Origin: Glandiceps talaboti
Taxonomy: Eukaryota; Hemichordata; Enteropneusta; Spengelidae
Length of the DNA stretch: 64,000 nucleotides
Direction of reading: 5' to 3'
NCBI RefSeq assembly: GCF_964340395.1
Contig: NC_135561.1
Coordinates: forward strand, 19,639,740-19,703,739
Part shown: piece after piece, positions 21,975 to 36,226 of the stretch
Numbering within the stretch: position 1 is the first letter of the stretch
How the letters are laid out: each line of letters begins with the position of its first letter
The notes under the pieces: generated by a model
Database searches by the model: none
Seen by the model: the letters and a program-made list of their open reading frames with translations, nothing else
Told to the model about the DNA's origin: nothing
Position numbers and translations under genes: made by a program

Positions 21975-22839
21975 TCAATATTCAATCATCAATCTGGGCA
22001 TGTACGTATACGTGCCATATTTATTTCTTGTACAGTTTTTCATCTTCTCTCAAATTTCATCTTTCCATAACTGAATATTGCAAGCATATAAAGTTTCTAA
22101 ACATAAAAATAATCCTAAGATTTTCATCTACACTGATTAAGGCACGTGCGACCAAAGAAATCTATCAGCTCAGACAGCCTATATGAGATTCTGTGCAGTT
22201 CTCCCATCGCAGTCGATCCTAAATTGTAAAATACAGGCATAAAACACCCTGGTCCTGTTTGCAGACGGTGTATGGGACACAATACTGACATGTCGCTCAA
22301 CGGAGAAAGAGATAGAGGGATAATGTCAGAATCGAGTGTGGACTTAATTATTTCCGTCTGCAAGCAGGAAAAACACCTCAGCCCAAGATAAACAGGTACT
22401 AGGTCATACATGTTGTATTTTTTCCCACCTTTTGTGATTGTGATCATCAGTGAATTCGAAAGGAACGATCTGACATTTTAAATTCACCACATTGCACCTG
22501 CCGTCCAGTCCGTGGTACATTCTTGGCAGTCAAAACAATAATAACATAATTGACAGATTTTATCGTCTCCTGGGGATCAATTTAACCAATTCGGTCTGTT
22601 CCATCGTAGACGTCTGTGGTTCCATTTATTTCAGCATGTATTAAAATGTTACTCAATGCGATCGTGTACATGACTCAACTGACTAACTGGTTATGAGAAT
22701 CACAGATGGTCAGAAGGCATGCAACTCATTTCAAGTGTTTGCCACTGACTCTCGTCTCATTGAGGCGATGACTGAGTATATACAGTATGGTAATATGTAC
22801 ATTGTAGTGGTCGGTGTTCATTTATCCATATATATGTTG

Positions 22840-22844
<5 letters not shown>

Positions 22845-22894
<50 letters not shown>

Positions 22895-23022
22895 CTGTCT
22901 GTCTATATGTATATGTGTGTCTGTCTGTATATGTGTGTATGTCTGTCTGTCTGTCTGTCTGTCTGCATGCATGCATGATGTATGTATGTATGTATGTACG
23001 TATGTATGTATGTATGTGTGCG

Positions 23023-23054
<32 letters not shown>

Positions 23055-23060
23055 TGCGTA

Positions 23061-23124
<64 letters not shown>

Positions 23125-23150
23125 CCTGTCTGTCTGCCTGTCTGTGTTTA
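22845..23150. repeat. Compound microsatellite (TG)n (TCTG)n (TATG)n (TGCG)n
   Basis: Successive blocks of TG, TCTG, TATG, TGCG and a long TCTG run account for four overlapping spurious open frames on both strands (Cys/Val/Leu-Ser-Val-Cys and Thr-Asp-Arg-Gln types). No gene. Confidence 0.95.
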
Positions 23151-23264
23151 TGTACATGTGTTTGCAAAAAAATAACAACATCTACACATTGTGAGTGCAT
23201 TTATTATATATTACATTAACCGTCGACGCGTCCCTCGACTGTCTAAATTTTAACGATTCAATCA

Positions 23265-23421
23265 TATATACACTAGTATTACATCGTACAATTGAAATGA
23301 ACAGATATACACTAGTATTACATCGTACAATTGAAATGAACAGATATACACTAGTATTACATCGTACAATTGAAATGAACAGATATACACTAGTATTACA
23401 TCGTACAATTGAAATGAACAG
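23265..23421. repeat. 39-bp tandem repeat, four near-perfect copies
   Basis: The unit ATATACACTAGTATTACATC plus GTACAATTGAAATGAACAG is repeated four times with essentially no divergence, which suggests recent expansion. Because 39 is divisible by 3, frames stay open on both strands and give 13-residue repeats. No start context, signal or splice site supports a real protein. Confidence 0.9.
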
Positions 23422-24808
23422 ATGATATGTATCGGAGCAATCGAAAACAGCCCTCCCGAAAGTGATTATCACGCTGCTCGTTACATTTGTAATGTTTGTT
23501 CTAGTTAATGTGTGCCACATGTGACAAACGTGCATCCCAACATAAAGCAGATATTCCATGGTGTTCACTGGATAAACCGGATCGCATACAATCTACGGTA
23601 TGGGGTCATTGGTATTCCCTCTCTGCACTGAATGACGTAGGTACGTCCCTATGAGGTTACAAGTCGGCTTTGTTGATGTGAATTTTGATAGATACTAAAC
23701 AATCCTGGCCTTCCGTGTAAATGACAATCTAAACTTCCCAGTGGTTACGTATCAGACGTGAACGGCTAACGGACTTCTAGAAACTATGTAGAGTTCATAT
23801 TTAGTAATTTTTACAAGCACTTTAAACAACACTGTTAAAGGTATTTTTTTAATATTGTGTAGAAATATACTTAAGTCGGGATCGCCCATTCAGATGGTGT
23901 GGATGTGAAAACTATCTAACTCCTTTGAAAAAAGCCCTGAAAGAAAAAAATATCCCCAATATACCATAGACCCTCCACCTCGATTCTGTATAATACAAAA
24001 CTTTAATTTGTGCAAATTGTGCCAACCTCGAAGAAAGTCGAGGGTTGACAACATGTACACTTTTATGAATATGCCCGCATGTATAATTTATTCATGAAAT
24101 TATTGCTCTTGATATTACACATGACGATGTGGACTCAGGGTGCCATTATGTGTGACGTCATAGAACAACGTCAAAACAACTATCACAATGTAAATATCGT
24201 GACTGGCATTGATACTATGCCAGTGATATTTCTAGCTACATACCACCTTTAATAGGGCAGATTCAATGTGACGCCAGCACTTGTCTCTAGATAACACCCG
24301 CGTGGTACTTTATATTTATTTCAAGAACGTGAATCGTATCTGTAGACCGTTCACACTACCATGACAGTAAAAGTAAATTATTGTGAACATTTACACCCTC
24401 TTGCGATTATGTTTGTCTTCATAAAATATTGTAATTATAACTAGAGTAAACCACATATAAAATATACAATCTCTCGTGTAAATGACAGACAATTCAGTAC
24501 TATTGAACTCATGTTGAATTAAATCTGAAATTATCCATTCAAATTCATTATATTAGTCCAAAGTGGAAACAATTGGCCTGCATCTACGTAATAACTATGA
24601 GAATGTAATCTTTGAAAGCATAGACAATAGATGGAACTCTCCATTGTCTGTGTTTACAGCAATCACTGTGGGGTTTTTTTCATGTACGTATATTCTTTCA
24701 CATATTGTAACTTAGCCTTGCACTGTAACTCGGCCTTGCACTGTTAACGACCCTTTGTACATTAACCCAATATATCACAGTAATACCATCTGAAATAACA
24801 CGAATTGC
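23422..24808. other. Intergenic, no gene recognised
   Basis: Unique AT-rich sequence. One TGACGTCA is present at about 24155. I see no coding or RNA gene signal. Confidence 0.5.
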
Positions 24809-24810
24809 TG

Positions 24811-24869
<59 letters not shown>

Positions 24870-24900
24870 TTAACTAACAAACTAACTAACTAACTAACTC
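24809..24900. repeat. (CTAA)n microsatellite
   Basis: About 22 tandem CTAA units with two interruptions. The unit is not the animal telomeric repeat. Confidence 0.95.
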
Positions 24901-25034
24901 ACTCGGTAACTTGTTATTTCTGAACTATTCGTATCTACCATCTTCTCAAAATTTTATCTACAACACGGTACAGCTGTTGACGAAATCGAAAGAACGCGAA
25001 AACGTGAACACATCAGACGGCGAGAGTGCAAGCT

Positions 25035-26245
<1,211 letters not shown>

Positions 26246-26477
26246 AAATCCCACATGCCACTCGATAGTGTACTATGAAAGACTGAACGATCTAGAGTTG
26301 TATCCCCTTATATAACTACGTCACCAGCTGAACACGTGCTTACATAAGCAGAAACAACGAAGGACCTTTCTGTCCAACCGCTACTAATCTGTCATGGTAA
26401 GTTGACCCATAGTCTCGGTTACCCATACTCCACTACTCCAGGCTACGAGAGTCGAATAAATCGCAGTGGAGTATGGG

Positions 26478-26700
26478 TCTGACTATACGTATATGTGCAG
26501 CCCTTTGTGAGTACGTTTTCTAGCCCTTTGGTCTAAAATGGGGTATGTTTTTTTCGAGCTGAAGAGTCAAAAATGGGAGTCCATTCTACATTATTTTTTA
26601 TTTTATGAAAATGTGGTCCATTATATCAATGGCTCAAAGTAGCATAATAAACTAAATTCTTTAGTCTGGGGGTGGTGGTGGTGGGGGGGGGGGGGCTATC
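26478..26700. repeat. Dispersed repeat, copy 1 (partner at 55060-55340)
   Basis: The phrases CGTATATGTGCAGCCCTTTG, TTTTCTAGCCCTTTGGTCTA and AAATGGGGT recur in the same order at 55070-55130. It ends with GGTGGTGG and a 13-G run. Type unknown. Confidence 0.6.
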
Positions 26701-26874
26701 ATTCTAGTTCTGATCATACAAAATCAATTTTACTGTTAATGGATCTGTTCTGACACCCATAATTACAAATATTCCTAAAAATTGTCAAATGAAGAAATGA
26801 AAAAAAAAGTTGCTTTAGTAAATACATAGCACTATCAAAATATATTACAGTTTCAATAAAAGTTATTTTTCCTT

Positions 26875-27104
26875 ACTACATACTGGCTTTGTATTCATAT
26901 CCCTACATACTACTACATACTGGCTGTGTGTTCATAGCACTACACACTACTACATACTGGCTGTGTGTTCATAGCACTACATACTACTACATACTGTCTT
27001 TGTGTTCATAACACTACATACTACTACATACTGGCTGTGTGTTCATAGCACCTACTACTACATACTGGCTGTGTGTTCATATCACCACATACTACTACAT
27101 ACTG
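26875..27104. repeat. Approximately 38-bp tandem repeat (about 6 copies)
   Basis: The unit is around CATACTGGCTGTGTGTTCAT plus AGCACTACATACTACTA, with small length differences between copies. The short open frame across part of it is not credible as a gene. Confidence 0.85.
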
Positions 27105-27423
27105 ATTTGAAATTCATTGTGCTGTCTGAAATAAATTTCATTAGGGGGGGGGGGTCCTCTGGCCGAAGTAAAATGATTAATTTGTTTATCCTATATTGAA
27201 CTATTGATCTCTCCCTTACAACTGTACAGGAGATCGTCATCAATTTCTGTTGGAGGTTCAATTCAATTCTTAGCAAAACACTGGTAGGGAAACCTGGTAA
27301 GACACAGAGTAGCTAAGAGTAGATGTTATCTACTCATTGGCACCATTCGTAACAAAAATACTGAATTGTTGGGCTAACAAGGGTACCATGATCCTTCATA
27401 AGAAACACAGGAGAAGGTGGGGG

Positions 27424-30400
27424 CTACCTTTGAATGTAATGTTGTACATTATCAGATGTAGCAGGGCATCTTAGAATCACACAGACTACCTTTGAATGCA
27501 ATGTTGTATATTATCAGATGTAGCAGGGCATCTTAGAATCACACAGACTACCTTTGAATGCAATGTTGTACATTATTAGATGTAGCAGGGCATCTTAAAA
27601 TCACACACAGACTACCTTTGAATGCAATGTTGTACATTATTAGATGTAGCAGGGCATCTTAGAACCACACAGACTACCTTTGAATGCAATGTTGTATATT
27701 ATCAGATGTAGCAGGGCATCTTAGAATCACACAGACTACCTTTGAATGCAATGTTGTACATTATCAGATGTAGCAGGGCATCTTAGAATCACACAGACTA
27801 CCTTTGAATGCAATGTTGTATATTATCAGATGTAGCAGGGCATCTTAAAATCACACAGACTACCTTTGAATGCAATGTTGTATATTATCAGATGTAGCAG
27901 GGCATCTTAGAATCACACAGACTACCTTTGAATGCAATGTTGTACATTATTAGATGTAGCAGGGCATCTTAAAATCACACACAGACTACCTTTGAATGCA
28001 ATGTTGTACATTATTAGATGTAGCAGGGCATCTTAGAACCACACAGACTACCTTTGAATGCAATGTTGTATATTATCAGATGTAGCAGGGCATCTTAGAA
28101 TCACACAGACTACCTTTGAATGCAATGTTGTACATTATCAGATGTAGCAGGGCATCTTAGAATCACACAGACTACCTTTGAATGCAATGTTGTATATTAT
28201 CAGATGTAGCAGGGCATCTTAGAATCACACAGACTACCTTTGAATGCAATGTTGTATATTATCAGATGTAGCAGGGCATCTTAGAATCACACAGACTACC
28301 TTTGAATGCAATGTTGTACACTATCAGATGTAGCAGGGCATCTTAGAATCACACAGACTACCTTTGAATGCAATGTTGTACATTATCAGATGTAGCAGGG
28401 CATCTTAGAATCACACAGACTACCTTTGAATGCAATGTTGTATATTATCAGATGTAGCAGGGCATCTTAGAATCACACAGACTACCTTTGAATGCAATGT
28501 TGTACATTATCAGATGTAGCAGGGCATCTTAGAACCACACAGACTAGCTTTGAATGCAATGTTGTATATTATCAGATGTAGCAAGGGCATCTTAAAATCA
28601 CACAGACTAGCTTTGAATGCAATGTTGTATATTATCAGATGTAGCAGGGCATCTTAGAATCACACAGACTACCTTTGAATGCAATGTTGTACATTATCAG
28701 ATGTAGCAGGGCATCTTAGAACCACACAGACTAGCTTTGAATGCAATGTTGTATATTATCAGATGTAGCAAGGGCATCTTAAAATCACACAGACTAGCTT
28801 TGAATGCAATGTTGTATATTATCAGATGTAGCAGGGCATCTTAGAATCACACAGAGTAGCTTTGAATGCAATGTTGTACATTATCAGATGTAGCAGGGCA
28901 TCTTAGAACCACACAGACTAGCTTTGAATGCAATGTTGTATATTATCAGATGTAGCAAGGGCATCTTAAAATCACACAGACTAGCTTTGAATGCAATGTT
29001 GTATATTATCAGATGTAGCAAGGGCATCTTAAAATCACACAGACTACCTTTGAATGTAATGTTGTACATTATCAGATGTAGCAGGGCATCTTAGAATCAC
29101 ACAGACTACCTTTGAATGCAATGTTGTATATTATCAGATGTAGCAAGGGCATCTTAAAATCACACAGACTACCTTTGAATGTAATGTTGTACATTATCAG
29201 ATGTAGCAGGGCATCTTAAAATCACACACATGGACTACCTTTGAATGTAATGTTGTACATTATCAGATGTAGCAGGGCATCTTAAAATCACACAGACTAC
29301 CTTTGAATGCAATGTTGTACATTATCAGATGTAGCAGGGCATCTTAAAATCACACACATGGACTACCTTTGAATGTAATGTTGTACATTATCAGATGTAG
29401 CAGGGCATCTTAAAATCACACAGACTACCTTTGAATGCAATGTTGTACATTATCAGATGTAGCAGGGCATCTTAAAATCACACAGACTACCTTTGAATGC
29501 AATGTTGTACATTATCAGATGTAGCAGGGCATCTTAGAATCACACAGACTACCTTTGAATGTAATATTGTATATTATCAGATGTAGCAGGGCATCTTAGA
29601 ACCACACAGACTACCTTTGAATGCAATGTTGTACATTATCAGATGTAGGAGGGCATCTTAGAATCACACAGACTACCTTTGAATGCAATGTTGTACATTA
29701 TCAGATGTAGCAGGGCATCTTAGAATCACACAGACTAGCTTTGAATGCAATGTTGTACATTATCAGATGTAGCAGGGCATCTTAGAATCACACAGACTAG
29801 CTTTGAATGCAATGTTGTACATTATCAGATGTAGCAGGGCATCTTAGAACCACATAGACTACCTTTGAATGCAATGTTGTACATTATCAGATGTAGCAGG
29901 GCATCTTAGAATCACACAGACTAGCTTTGAATGCAATGTTGTACATTATCAGATGTAGCAGGGCATCTTAGAATCACACAGACTACCTTTGAATGTAATG
30001 TTGTACATTATCAGATGTAGCAGGGCATCTTAGAATCACACAGACTACCTTTGAATGCAATGTTGTACATTATCAGATGTAGCAGGGCATCTTAGAATCA
30101 CACAGACTAGCTTTGAATGCAATGTTGTACATTATCAGATGTAGCAGGGCATCTTAAAATCACACACATGGACTACCTTTGAATGTAATGTTGTACATTA
30201 TCAGATGTAGCAGGGCATCTTAAAATCACACAGACTACCTTTGAATGCAATGTTGTACATTATCAGATGTAGCAGGGCATCTTAAAATCACACACATGGA
30301 CTACCTTTGAATGTAATGTTGTACATTATCAGATGTAGCAGGGCATCTTAAAATCACACAGACTACCTTTGAATGCAATGTTGTACATTATCAGATGTAG

Positions 30401-33400
30401 CAGGGCATCTTAAAATCACACAGACTACCTTTGAATGCAATGTTGTACATTATCAGATGTAGCAGGGCATCTTAGAATCACACAGACTACCTTTGAATGT
30501 AATATTGTATATTATCAGATGTAGCAGGGCATCTTAGAACCACACAGACTACCTTTGAATGCAATGTTGTACATTATCAGATGTAGGAGGGCATCTTAGA
30601 ATCACACAGACTACCTTTGAATGCAATGTTGTACATTATCAGATGTAGCAGGGCATCTTAGAATCACACAGACTAGCTTTGAATGCAATGTTGTACATTA
30701 TCAGATGTAGCAGGGCATCTTAGAATCACACAGACTAGCTTTGAATGCAATGTTGTACATTATCAGATGTAGCAGGGCATCTTAGAACCACATAGACTAC
30801 CTTTGAATGCAATGTTGTACATTATCAGATGTAGCAGGGCATCTTAGAATCACACAGACTAGCTTTGAATGCAATGTTGTACATTATCAGATGTAGCAGG
30901 GCATCTTAGAATCACACAGACTACCTTTGAATGTAATGTTGTACATTATCAGATGTAGCAGGGCATCTTAGAATCACACAGACTACCTTTGAATGCCATG
31001 TTGTACATTATCAGATGTAGCAGGGCATCTTAGAATCACACAGACTAGCTTTGAATGCAATGTTGTACATTATCAGATGTAGCAGGGCATCTTAGAATCA
31101 CACAGACTAGCTTTGAATGCAATGTTGTATATTATCAGATGTAGCAGGGCATCTTAGAACCACACAGACGACCTTTGAATGCAATGTTGTACATTATCAG
31201 ATGTAGCAGGGCATCTTAGAATCACATGGACTACCTTTGAATGCAATGTTGTACATTATCAGATGTAGCAGGGCATCTTAGAATCACACAGACTACCTTT
31301 GAATGCAATGTTATACATTATCAGATGTAGCAGGGCATCTTAGAATCACACAGACTAGCTTTGAATGCAATGTTGTACATTATCAGATGTAGCAGGGCAT
31401 CTTAGAATCACACAGACTACCTTTGAATGCAATGTTGTACATTATCAGATGTAGCAGGGCATCTTAGAATCACACAGACTAGCTTTGAATGCAATGTTGT
31501 ATATTATCAGATGTAGCAGGGCATCTTAGAACCACACAGACTACCTTTGAATGCAATGTTGTATATTATCAGATGTAGCAGGGCATCTTAGAACCACACA
31601 GACTAGCTTTGAATGCAATGTTGTACATTATCAGATGTAGCAGGGCATCTTAGAACCACACAGACTACCTTTGAATGCAATGTTGTACATTATCAGATGT
31701 AGCAGGGCATCTTAGAACCACACAGACTACCTTTGAATGCAATGTTGTACATTATCAGATGTAGCAGGGCATCTTAAAATCACACAGACTAGCTTTGAAT
31801 GCAATGTTGTATATTATCAGATGTAGGAGGGCATCTTAGAACCACACAGACTACCTTTGAATGCAATGTTGTACATTATCAGATGTAGCAGGGCATCTTA
31901 GAATCACACAGACTAGCTTTGAATGCAATGTTGTACATTATCAGATGTAGCAGGGCATCTTAAAATCACACAGACTACCTTTGAATGCAATGTTGTATAT
32001 TATCAGATGTGGCAGGGCATCTTAAAATCACACAGACTACCTTTGAATGCAATGTTGTACATTATCAGATGTGGCAGGGCATCTTAAAATCACACAGACT
32101 ACCTTTGAATGCAATGTTGTACATTATCAGATGTAGGAGGGCATCTTAGAATCACACACATGGACTACCTTTGAATGCAATGTTGTACATTATCAGATGT
32201 AGGAGGGCATCTTAGAATCACACAGACTAGCTTTGAATGCAATGTTGTACATTATCAGATGTAGCAGGGCATCTTAGAATCACACAGACTACCTTTGAAT
32301 GCAATGTTGTACATTATCAGATGTAGCAGGGCATCTTAGAACCACACAGACTACCTTTGAATGCAATGTTGTACATTATCAGATGTAGCAGGGCATCTTA
32401 GAACCACACAGACTACCTTTGAATGCAATGTTGTACATTATCAGATGTAGCAGGGCATCTTAGAACCACACAGACTACCTTTGAATGCAATGTTGTACAT
32501 TATCAGATGTAGCAGGGCATCTTAGAATCACACAGACTAGCTTTGAATGCAATGTTGTATAGTATCAGATGTAGGAGGGCATCTTAGAACCACACAGACT
32601 ACCTTTGAATGCAATGTTGTACATTATCAGATGTAGCAGGGCATCTTAGAATCACACAGACACACAGACTACCTTTGAATGCAATGTTGTATATTATCAG
32701 ATGTAGGAGGGCATCTTAGAACCACACAGACTACCTTTGAATGCAATGTTGTACATTATCAGATGTAGCAGGGCATCTTAGAATCACACACATGGACTAC
32801 CTTTGAATGCAATGTTGTATATTATCAGATGTAGGAGGGCATCTTAGAATCACACAGACTACCTTTGAATGTAATGTTGTACATTATCAGATGTAGCAGG
32901 GCATCTTAGAATCACACAGACTACCTTTGAATGCAATGTTGTACATTATCAGATGTAGCAGGGCATCTTAGAATCACACAGACTAGCTTTGAATGCAATG
33001 TTATACATTATCAGATGTAGCAGGGCATCTTAGAATCACACAGACTAGCTTTGAATGCAATGTTGTACATTATCAGATGTAGCAGGGCATCTTAGAATCA
33101 CACAGACTACCTTTGAATGCAATGTTGTATATTATCAGATGTAGCAGGGCATCTTAGAATCACACAGACTACCTTTGAATGCAATGTTGTACATTATCAG
33201 ATGTAGCAGGGCATCTTAGAATCACACAGACTACCTTTGAATGCAATGTTGTACATTATCAGATGTAGCAGGGCATCTTAGAACCACACAGACTACCTTT
33301 GAATGCAATGTTGTACATTATCAGATGTAGCAGGGCATCTTAGAACCACACAGACTAGCTTTGAATGCAATGTTGTACATTATCAGATGTAGCAGGGCAT

Positions 33401-36163
33401 CTTAGAACCACACAGACTACCTTTGAATGCAATGTTGTACATTATCAGATGTAGCAGGGCATCTTAAAATCACACAGACTAGCTTTGAATGCAATGTTGT
33501 ATATTATCAGATGTAGGAGGGCATCTTAGAACCACACAGACTACCTTTGAATGCAATGTTGTACATTATCAGATGTAGCAGGGCATCTTAGAATCACACA
33601 GACTAGCTTTGAATGCAATGTTGTACATTATCAGATGTAGCAGGGCATCTTAAAATCACACAGACTACCTTTGAATGCAATGTTGTATATTATCAGATGT
33701 GGCAGGGCATCTTAAAATCACACAGACTACCTTTGAATGCAATGTTGTACATTATCAGATGTGGCAGGGCATCTTAAAATCACACAGACTACCTTTGAAT
33801 GCAATGTTGTACATTATCAGATGTAGGAGGGCATCTTAGAATCACACACATGGACTACCTTTGAATGCAATGTTGTACATTATCAGATGTAGCAGGGCAT
33901 CTTAGAATCACACAGACTACCTTTGAATGCAATGTTGTACATTATCAGATGTAGCAGGGCATCTTAGAACCACACAGACTAGCTTTGAATGCAATGTTGT
34001 ACATTATCAGATGTAGCAGGGCATCTTAGAACCACACAGACTACCTTTGAATGCAATGTTGTATATTATCAGATGTAGCAGGGCATCTTAGAACCACACA
34101 GACTACCTTTGAATGCAATGTTGTACATTATCAGATGTAGCAGGGCATCTTAGAATCACACAGACTAGCTTTGAATGCAATGTTGTATATTATCAGATGT
34201 AGGAGGGCATCTTAGAACCACACAGACTACCTTTGAATGCAATGTTGTACATTATCAGATGTAGCAGGGCATCTTAGAATCACACAGACACACAGACTAC
34301 CTTTGAATGCAATGTTGTACATTATCAGATGTAGCAGGGCATCTTAGAACCACATGGACTACCTTTGAATGCAATGTTGTACATTATCAGATGTAGGAGG
34401 GCATCTTAGAATCACACAGACTACCTTTGAATGCAATGTTGTACATTATCAGATGTAGCAGGGCATCTTAGAATCACACAGACAGACTACCTTTGAATGC
34501 AATGTTGTACATTATCAGATGTAGCAGGGCATCTTAGAATCACACAGACTACCTTTGAATGCAATGTTGTACATTATTAGATGTAGCAGGGTATCTTAAA
34601 ATCACACAGACTAGCTTTGAATGCAATGTTGTACATTATCAGATGTAGCAGGGCATCTTAGAATCACACAGACTACCTTTGAATGCAATGTTGTATATTA
34701 TCAGATGTAGGAGGGCATCTTAGAATCACACAGACTACCTTTGAATGCAATGTTGTACATTATCAGATGTAGCAGGGCATCTTAGAATCACACAGACTAC
34801 CTTTGAATGCAATGTTGTACACTATCAGATGTAGCAGGGCATCTTAAAATCACACAGACTACCTTTGAATGCAATGTTGTACATTATCAGATGTAGCAGG
34901 GCATCTTAAAATCACACAGACTACCTTTGAATGCAATGTTGTACATTATCAGATGTAGCAGGGCATCTTAAAATCACACAGACTAGCTTTGAATGCAATG
35001 TTGTACATTATCAGATGTAGCAGGGCATCTTAGAATCACACAGACTAGCTTTGAATGCAATGTTGTACACTATCAGATGTAGCAGGGCATCTTAGAATCA
35101 CACAGACTACCTTTGAATGCAATGTTGTACATTATCAGATGTAGCAGGGCATCTTAGAATCACACAGACTAGCTTTGAATGCAATGTTGTACATTATCAG
35201 ATGTAGCAGGGCATCTTAGAATCACACAGACTACCTTTGAATGCAATGTTGTACATTATCAGATGTAGCAGGGCATCTTAGAATCACACAGACTACCTTT
35301 GAATGCAATGTTGTACATTATCAGATGTAGCAGGGCATCTTAGAATCACACAGACTAGCTTTGAATGCAATGTTGTACATTATCAGATGTAGCAGGGCAT
35401 CTTAGAATCACACAGACTAGCTTTGAATGCAATGTTGTACATTATCAGATGTAGCAGGGCATCTTAGAATCACACAGACTAGCTTTGAATGCAATGTTGT
35501 ACATTATCAGATGTAGCAGGGCATCTTAGAATCACATGGACTACCTTTGAATGCAATGTTGTACATTATCAGATGTAGCAGGGCATCTCAGAATCACACA
35601 GACTAGCTTTGAATGCAATGTTGTATATTATCAGATGTAGCAGGGCATCTTAAAATCACACACATGGACTACCTTTGAATGCAATGTTGTACATTATCAG
35701 ATGTAGGAGGGCATCTTAGAATCACACACATGGACTAGCTTTGAATGCAATGTTGTACATTATCAGATGTAGGAGGGCATCTTAGAATCACACACATGGA
35801 CTAGCTTTGAATGCAATGTTGTACATTATCAGATGTAGGAGGGCATCTTAGAATCACACAGACTAGCTTTGAATGCAATGTTGTACATTATCAGATGTAG
35901 CAGGGCATCTCAGAATCACACAGACTACCTTTGAATGCAATGTTGTACATTATCAGATGTGGCAGGGCATCTTAGAATCACACAGACTAGCTTTGAATGC
36001 AATGTTGTATATTATCAGATGTAGCAGGGCATCTTAGAATCACACAGACTACCTTTGAATGCAATGTTGTACATTATCAGATGTAGCAGGGCATCTTAGA
36101 ATCACACAGACTACCTTTGAATGCAATGTTGTACATTATCAGATGTGGCAGGGCATCTTAGAA

Positions 36164-36199
<36 letters not shown>

Positions 36200-36226
36200 T
36201 AGCTTTGAATGCAATGTTGTTCAGTA
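27424..36226. repeat. 8.8-kb satellite-like array of a 62-bp unit with higher-order duplications
   Basis: The unit is AGACTACCTTTGAATGCAAT, GTTGTACATTATCAGATGTA, GCAGGGCATCTTAGAATCAC, AC (62 bp), repeated about 140 times. A few units are lengthened by AC or CATGG insertions. Units differ at a few recurrent sites: CTACC or CTAGC; TGTACA or TGTATA; GTAGCAGG, GTAGGAGG or GTGGCAGG; TTAGAA or TTAAAA; ATCACAC or ACCACAC. A 15-unit block of 938 bp is duplicated (about 29205-30142 and 30143-31080), with five landmark variants at exactly the same offset. A longer block around 31740-32700 recurs about 1,690 bp on, with one unit lost. Each unit holds an AGATG...CATCT short inverted repeat. A period of 62 is not divisible by 3, and no coding frame persists. 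The right edge passes into (CA)n at about 36168-36196 and a final diverged unit. It lies between the convergent MRTO4 and 14-3-3 A genes. Confidence 0.98.

Noticed and set aside
22693-23219. Cys/Val- and Thr-Asp-Arg-Gln-rich frames up to 160 codons
   Set aside because: Compound TG/TCTG/TATG simple repeats; open on several frames of both strands at once.
24809-24900. Telomere-like CTAA repeat
   Set aside because: A pure tetranucleotide microsatellite, not TTAGGG or its complement.
27424-36226. CRISPR array
   Set aside because: The repeats are head-to-tail 62-bp units with no unique spacers, in an animal genome with spliced genes.
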